From: Nitrososphaerota archaeon
Lineage (GTDB): Archaea > Thermoproteota > Nitrososphaeria > Nitrososphaerales > Nitrosopumilaceae
DNA: 44,984 bases
Assembly: GCA_022564515.1 (NCBI GenBank)
Contig: JADFLH010000005.1
Span: forward strand, 1-44,984
Reading direction: 5' to 3'
Under the pieces are notes generated by a model. The model did no database searches. It saw nothing but the letters and a program-made list of their open reading frames with translations, and was not told the DNA's origin. Of this stretch, positions 42,294-44,984 are shown one piece after another. The position numbers and the translations under genes are program-made. The first letter of the stretch is position 1, and each line of letters opens with the position of its first letter.

Positions 42294-43993
42294 TATGAAG
42301 GCAATATCATGTCCTTTAATGGGGTTCCTGGTGCTACAAAAGGCAACACATCTTCCTCAGGATCAATTGGAATATCGATAACGGTAGCAACATCACTTTT
42401 TAAACCCACCTTTATTGCATTCTCAAGCTCATCAAGAGATTGGGCTCTAATACCTTGGGCTCCATATGATTCAGCTAATTTTACATAATCAGGACAATTT
42501 TGTTGATCAACTCCTATCATTCTTCTATCATAGAATGTTCTCTGCCATTGTGCAACCATGCCAAGACTATAGTTGTTTATCAAAAATACAATCACTGGAA
42601 TGTCTTCTAATACCGAAGTAGCTAACGAATTCTCTGTCATGTTAAAACTACCATCTCCAGCAATATCAATAACTGGCACATCAGGTTTTGCAACTTTGGC
42701 ACCAATTGCAGCTGGAAAACCCCAACCCATAGTTCCTAATCCTGTTGAGCTAAAGAATGTTCCTGGTTGAATGACATCAAAAAATAGTGAAGCCCACATT
42801 TGATGTTGGCCAACCTCAGTAGTAAGAATAGTTTCATTTGGAATTGTCTCTCTTAACTTTCTTAGAATCTTTGCAGCACTCATCTCGCCGGGATGAATTT
42901 TCAAATTTTCCCGCCAGTAATCTTTGACTTCGTTTACATGTTTCAACCACTTGTTATAATCGGACTTTTTGACTACTTCTTGAGTAAGCTTCTTTAGCAT
43001 AATCCTCAATGAGACTCTGACGTCTCCAACCACCGCTACCTGAGCTGTTTGATTTTTTCCAATCTCTGCGGGGTCAACGTCCATATGAATAATTTTCAAT
43101 CTCTTCTCAAATTCTTCAAATGTCCCCACTGAACGATCTGAAAATCTTGTACCTATTGCCAAAACACAATCAGCTTCTATCATGAGCTTGTTTGCCTCAG
43201 CATGCCCATGCATCCCTATTGGTCCTAGTGACAAGGGATGGTTTTCTGGGAAGGCACCTTTTCCCTTGAATGTTGTAACTACAGGAATCATTAACATTTC
43301 AGCAATTGCTTGAAGCTCAGCAAATGCTGATGAAATGATTACTCCGCCACCTGCTAAAATAATTGGTTTCTCCGCAGAAAGCAAAATTTGAATCGCTCTT
43401 TCAATTTCAGGAATAGCAGGATCAGTCCAGGGATGATATCCTCTAATCTTCACAACATCCGGAAAAATCATTTCAGCTTCATTTTGTTGTACATCTTTTG
43501 GAATGTCAAATAACACTGGTCCTGGCCTTCCACTTTCAGCAATATAGAAACCTTTCTTCACTACTTCAGGAATTTCTGCAGCATTCCTTGGTTGGAATGA
43601 ATACTTGACACATGGATTTGACATTCCAATGATGTCACTTTCTTGAAATGCATCACGTCCAATCATAGCAACTGGAACTTGGCCTGTTACTGCAATCATC
43701 GGTGAAGAATCTGCATGAGCAGTGGCTAATCCAGTCACTATATTCGTTGCACCCGGTCCTGATGTTGCAAAACAAACGCCAGGCTTTCTGCTAACTCGTC
43801 CAAAACCATCTGCCATATGAGCAGCAGATTGTTCATGTCTAGCTAGGATATGACGGATATTACTTTTGTATAACTCATCATACATTGGAAGGTTTGCACC
43901 ACCGGGTAGTCCAAAGACTTGCTTTACGCCTTCTTTTTCCATTGCAAGCATCAAGGCCTTTGCGCCAATCATATTTTCTATATTATTCATCAA
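42293..43993 (-). CDS. ilvB: Acetolactate synthase, large (catalytic) subunit
   Basis: The 566-residue ThDP enzyme has the catalytic Glu in ARHEQSAAHMADGFGR, the FAD-binding central domain and the ThDP motif GDGSFNMTENSLATS...NN. It makes acetolactate and acetohydroxybutyrate, the first step of Val/Leu and Ile synthesis. Two ATG codons in tandem (43993, 43990) are possible starts. It is the first gene of ilvB-ilvH-leuA-leuB; ilvC, ilvD and leuCD are not in the window. Confidence 0.97.
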   Translation of the reverse strand: MMNNIENMIGAKALMLAMEKEGVKQVFGLPGGANLPMYDELYKSNIRHILARHEQSAAHMADGFGRVSRKPGVCFATSGPGATNIVTGLATAHADSSPMIAVTGQVPVAMIGRDAFQESDIIGMSNPCVKYSFQPRNAAEIPEVVKKGFYIAESGRPGPVLFDIPKDVQQNEAEMIFPDVVKIRGYHPWTDPAIPEIERAIQILLSAEKPIILAGGGVIISSAFAELQAIAEMLMIPVVTTFKGKGAFPENHPLSLGPIGMHGHAEANKLMIEADCVLAIGTRFSDRSVGTFEEFEKRLKIIHMDVDPAEIGKNQTAQVAVVGDVRVSLRIMLKKLTQEVVKKSDYNKWLKHVNEVKDYWRENLKIHPGEMSAAKILRKLRETIPNETILTTEVGQHQMWASLFFDVIQPGTFFSSTGLGTMGWGFPAAIGAKVAKPDVPVIDIAGDGSFNMTENSLATSVLEDIPVIVFLINNYSLGMVAQWQRTFYDRRMIGVDQQNCPDYVKLAESYGAQGIRAQSLDELENAIKVGLKSDVATVIDIPIDPEEDVLPFVAPGTPLKDMILPS

Positions 43994-44236
43994 ACATCAA
44001 GTCCATAATTTTAATCGTTAAAAATGGACCACACTTTACAGTATCAGGTCAACTAACAGTACGATACTCAAATTGCCAGTTGTGAGGGTGGTTTTCATTG
44101 TGGTCAATAGTGACGTCTGATGACAATTAATAAACATTGCGAGAAAAACGCTCGTGATTTTTTAGGAAAAACACCCTGTAATTTTTTTTCTATTGCAGAA
44201 GACTTAAACTAACTCTTTGCAGATAGGCATTCGGTT

Positions 44237-44638
44237 TTGTCAGGGAAAGAACAAATCATCAATACGATTGAAAAATTCTTTGAGGCTGGAAAAAGTAAGA
44301 ACTTTGCAATATTGCGTGAAATTCAACTTGATGATTCTAGATTTTCAAGTTTTAGTGATGTTCCACCCTATGACCTAAAAGACTTTGCAACTACTATAGT
44401 ATTAGAGGAATTAAGGTTTGTAAGTATTTCAGATTATGATTATCAAATAAAAAATCCTAAAATTAGCGTCTTTGATGATACGGCAATTGTTGCCTTTGAA
44501 TTACTTCAAAAAGGGATGCTGGTAGATAACAAAGCATTCACAGGTGAAATCATAACATTTGATGAAAGAGCTACTTTTGTTTTGATAAAAAAACCAACTT
44601 GGAAAATAGTTCATATTCATCTATCACAAATTAATTAA
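44237..44638 (+). CDS. SnoaL/NTF2-like protein
   Basis: The 133-residue protein looks like a cone-shaped SnoaL/NTF2 fold: an N-terminal helix (EQIINTIEKFFEAGKSKN), a helix-rich middle, then strands DDTAIVAFELLQKG, FDERATFVLIKK and TWKIVHIHLSQ. Many family members bind small hydrophobic molecules or act as isomerases; no catalytic residues can be assigned. TTG start. It is divergent from ilvB. Confidence 0.75.
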   Translation: MSGKEQIINTIEKFFEAGKSKNFAILREIQLDDSRFSSFSDVPPYDLKDFATTIVLEELRFVSISDYDYQIKNPKISVFDDTAIVAFELLQKGMLVDNKAFTGEIITFDERATFVLIKKPTWKIVHIHLSQIN

Positions 44639-44762
44639 ATTAGTATTAGATTACTGCAATTCGTAAAAAGTAATTGTACCAATACCGCCTCCTTTCCAAC
44701 AAATCAGTCATTATATCTACGTTATCAAATTAAGGTAAAACAACTTCATCGTTATTTATGTT

Positions 44763-44788
44763 CATTAACAGTTCGTATCAAATGTAAA
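44763..44788 (+). repeat. Dispersed 26-bp repeat, copy E
   Basis: It begins CATTAACAGTTCGTATCAAA and is identical to copy D over 23 bases. The 230-base gap 44639-44871 contains nothing else I can name. Confidence 0.8.
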
Positions 44789-44871
44789 TTAAATGAACAA
44801 AAACGAAATCTGAATCTAATAAACTGCTCAAAAATGCCATTTATTTTTGATCTTGATTTGAACACTATTGG

Positions 44872-44976
44872 TTAACGAGATTGTCGCCTAGAACACCCAC
44901 ATTCCACATAAACCACTTTGAACTCTCCACCTGTTTTGATATTATGTGACAATGGTTTACGACATTGTTGACATTC
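44872..44976 (-). pseudogene. Zinc-ribbon-like remnant at window edge
   Basis: Minus-strand frame ending at TAA 44874-44872 reads ECQQCRKPLSHNIKTGGEFK and then YVECGCSRRQSR, with paired CxxC and CxC groups typical of a small zinc ribbon. However, TGA (44979-44977) stands directly before the first residue shown and no start codon lies before the first cysteine pair. It is therefore either a broken gene, or the true start is in another frame beyond the window. Low confidence. Confidence 0.35.
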
Positions 44977-44984
44977 TCAAAACC

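Noticed and set aside
29975-44788. Repeats as a CRISPR array
   Set aside because: The six copies are spread over 15 kb with genes between them, on both strands and with no regular spacers; no cas genes are present.
1-44984. tRNA genes, insertion sequences, integrases or prophage
   Set aside because: No cloverleaf-like GGTTCRANYCC arm with matching acceptor stem, transposase or integrase sequence was recognised in the gaps I read; a tRNAscan run would settle it.

Overview
The window looks like chromosomal DNA of a marine or low-salt ammonia-oxidising thaumarchaeon of the Nitrosopumilus/Nitrosarchaeum type. The evidence is a 16S rRNA 5' end with the archaeal start sequence, AT-rich DNA with tightly packed genes, many TTG and GTG starts, TATA boxes about 25-27 nt upstream of start codons (leaderless mRNAs), archaeal EF-1alpha, Rpo12, S10, EndA, ATP ligase and FBP aldolase/phosphatase, a DnaJ-ferredoxin fusion, and a 3-hydroxybutyryl-CoA dehydrogenase suited to the 3-hydroxypropionate/4-hydroxybutyrate CO2-fixation cycle. 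The genus is an inference; no sequence comparison was run.

Layout. 1-317: 5' end of 16S rRNA on the minus strand, divergent from a PLP aminotransferase. 1.9-5.3 kb: small acidic protein, TPR protein, two cupins, DnaJ-Fer, HIT protein and a C2H2 mini-protein. 5.3-9.6 kb: 3-hydroxyacyl-CoA dehydrogenase, an Excalibur-type exported protein, small membrane and unknown proteins, a LOG/TIGR00725 protein, a ribbon-helix-helix mini-protein and two zinc-finger proteins. 9.6-11.4 kb (minus): EF-1alpha, S10, Rpo12 operon. 11.5-16 kb: FBP aldolase/phosphatase, DNA ligase, DUF47 protein and tRNA-splicing endonuclease. 16.6-18.5 kb: a large tandem SDR protein, followed by a fragment resembling the N-terminus of a MaoC-type dehydratase. 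18.5-21.3 kb: TauE permease, DUF192 protein, coiled-coil exported protein and an unknown. 21.4-26.4 kb: DtxR regulator, PIN-ATPase-KH protein, then a phosphorelay set (CheY-like receiver, lone HPt, histidine kinase). 26.5-29.3 kb: TldD, uracil-DNA glycosylase and alkyladenine glycosylase. 29.3-38.6 kb: DedA-type membrane protein, methyltransferase, three paralogues of a small thaumarchaeal family, membrane and exported proteins, YjbQ, an orphan OppD ATPase and AspRS. 38.9-44 kb: frameshifted zinc-finger/membrane gene, then the branched-chain amino-acid operon ilvB-ilvH-leuA-leuB (minus). The right end holds an NTF2-like protein and a zinc-ribbon remnant.

How it fits together. Core information processing, carbon metabolism (CO2 cycle, gluconeogenesis, Leu/Ile/Val synthesis) and base-excision repair sit beside sensory genes and lineage-specific small proteins. 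I saw no transposase, integrase, CRISPR array, tRNA or virus gene. No gene-free stretch exceeds 300 bases; the longest (about 33985-34283, 32004-32286, 38601-38879) hold promoters, a hairpin and copies of a dispersed repeat.

The most interesting signals are: (1) the tandem SDR protein, which resembles one half of bacterial bifunctional malonyl-CoA reductase; (2) a family of six 26-bp intergenic repeats with inverted TTAACA/TGTTAA ends in the right 15 kb; (3) a one-base frameshift in a zinc-finger/transmembrane gene; (4) a stand-alone HPt-CheY-kinase module; (5) a truncated MaoC-like gene.
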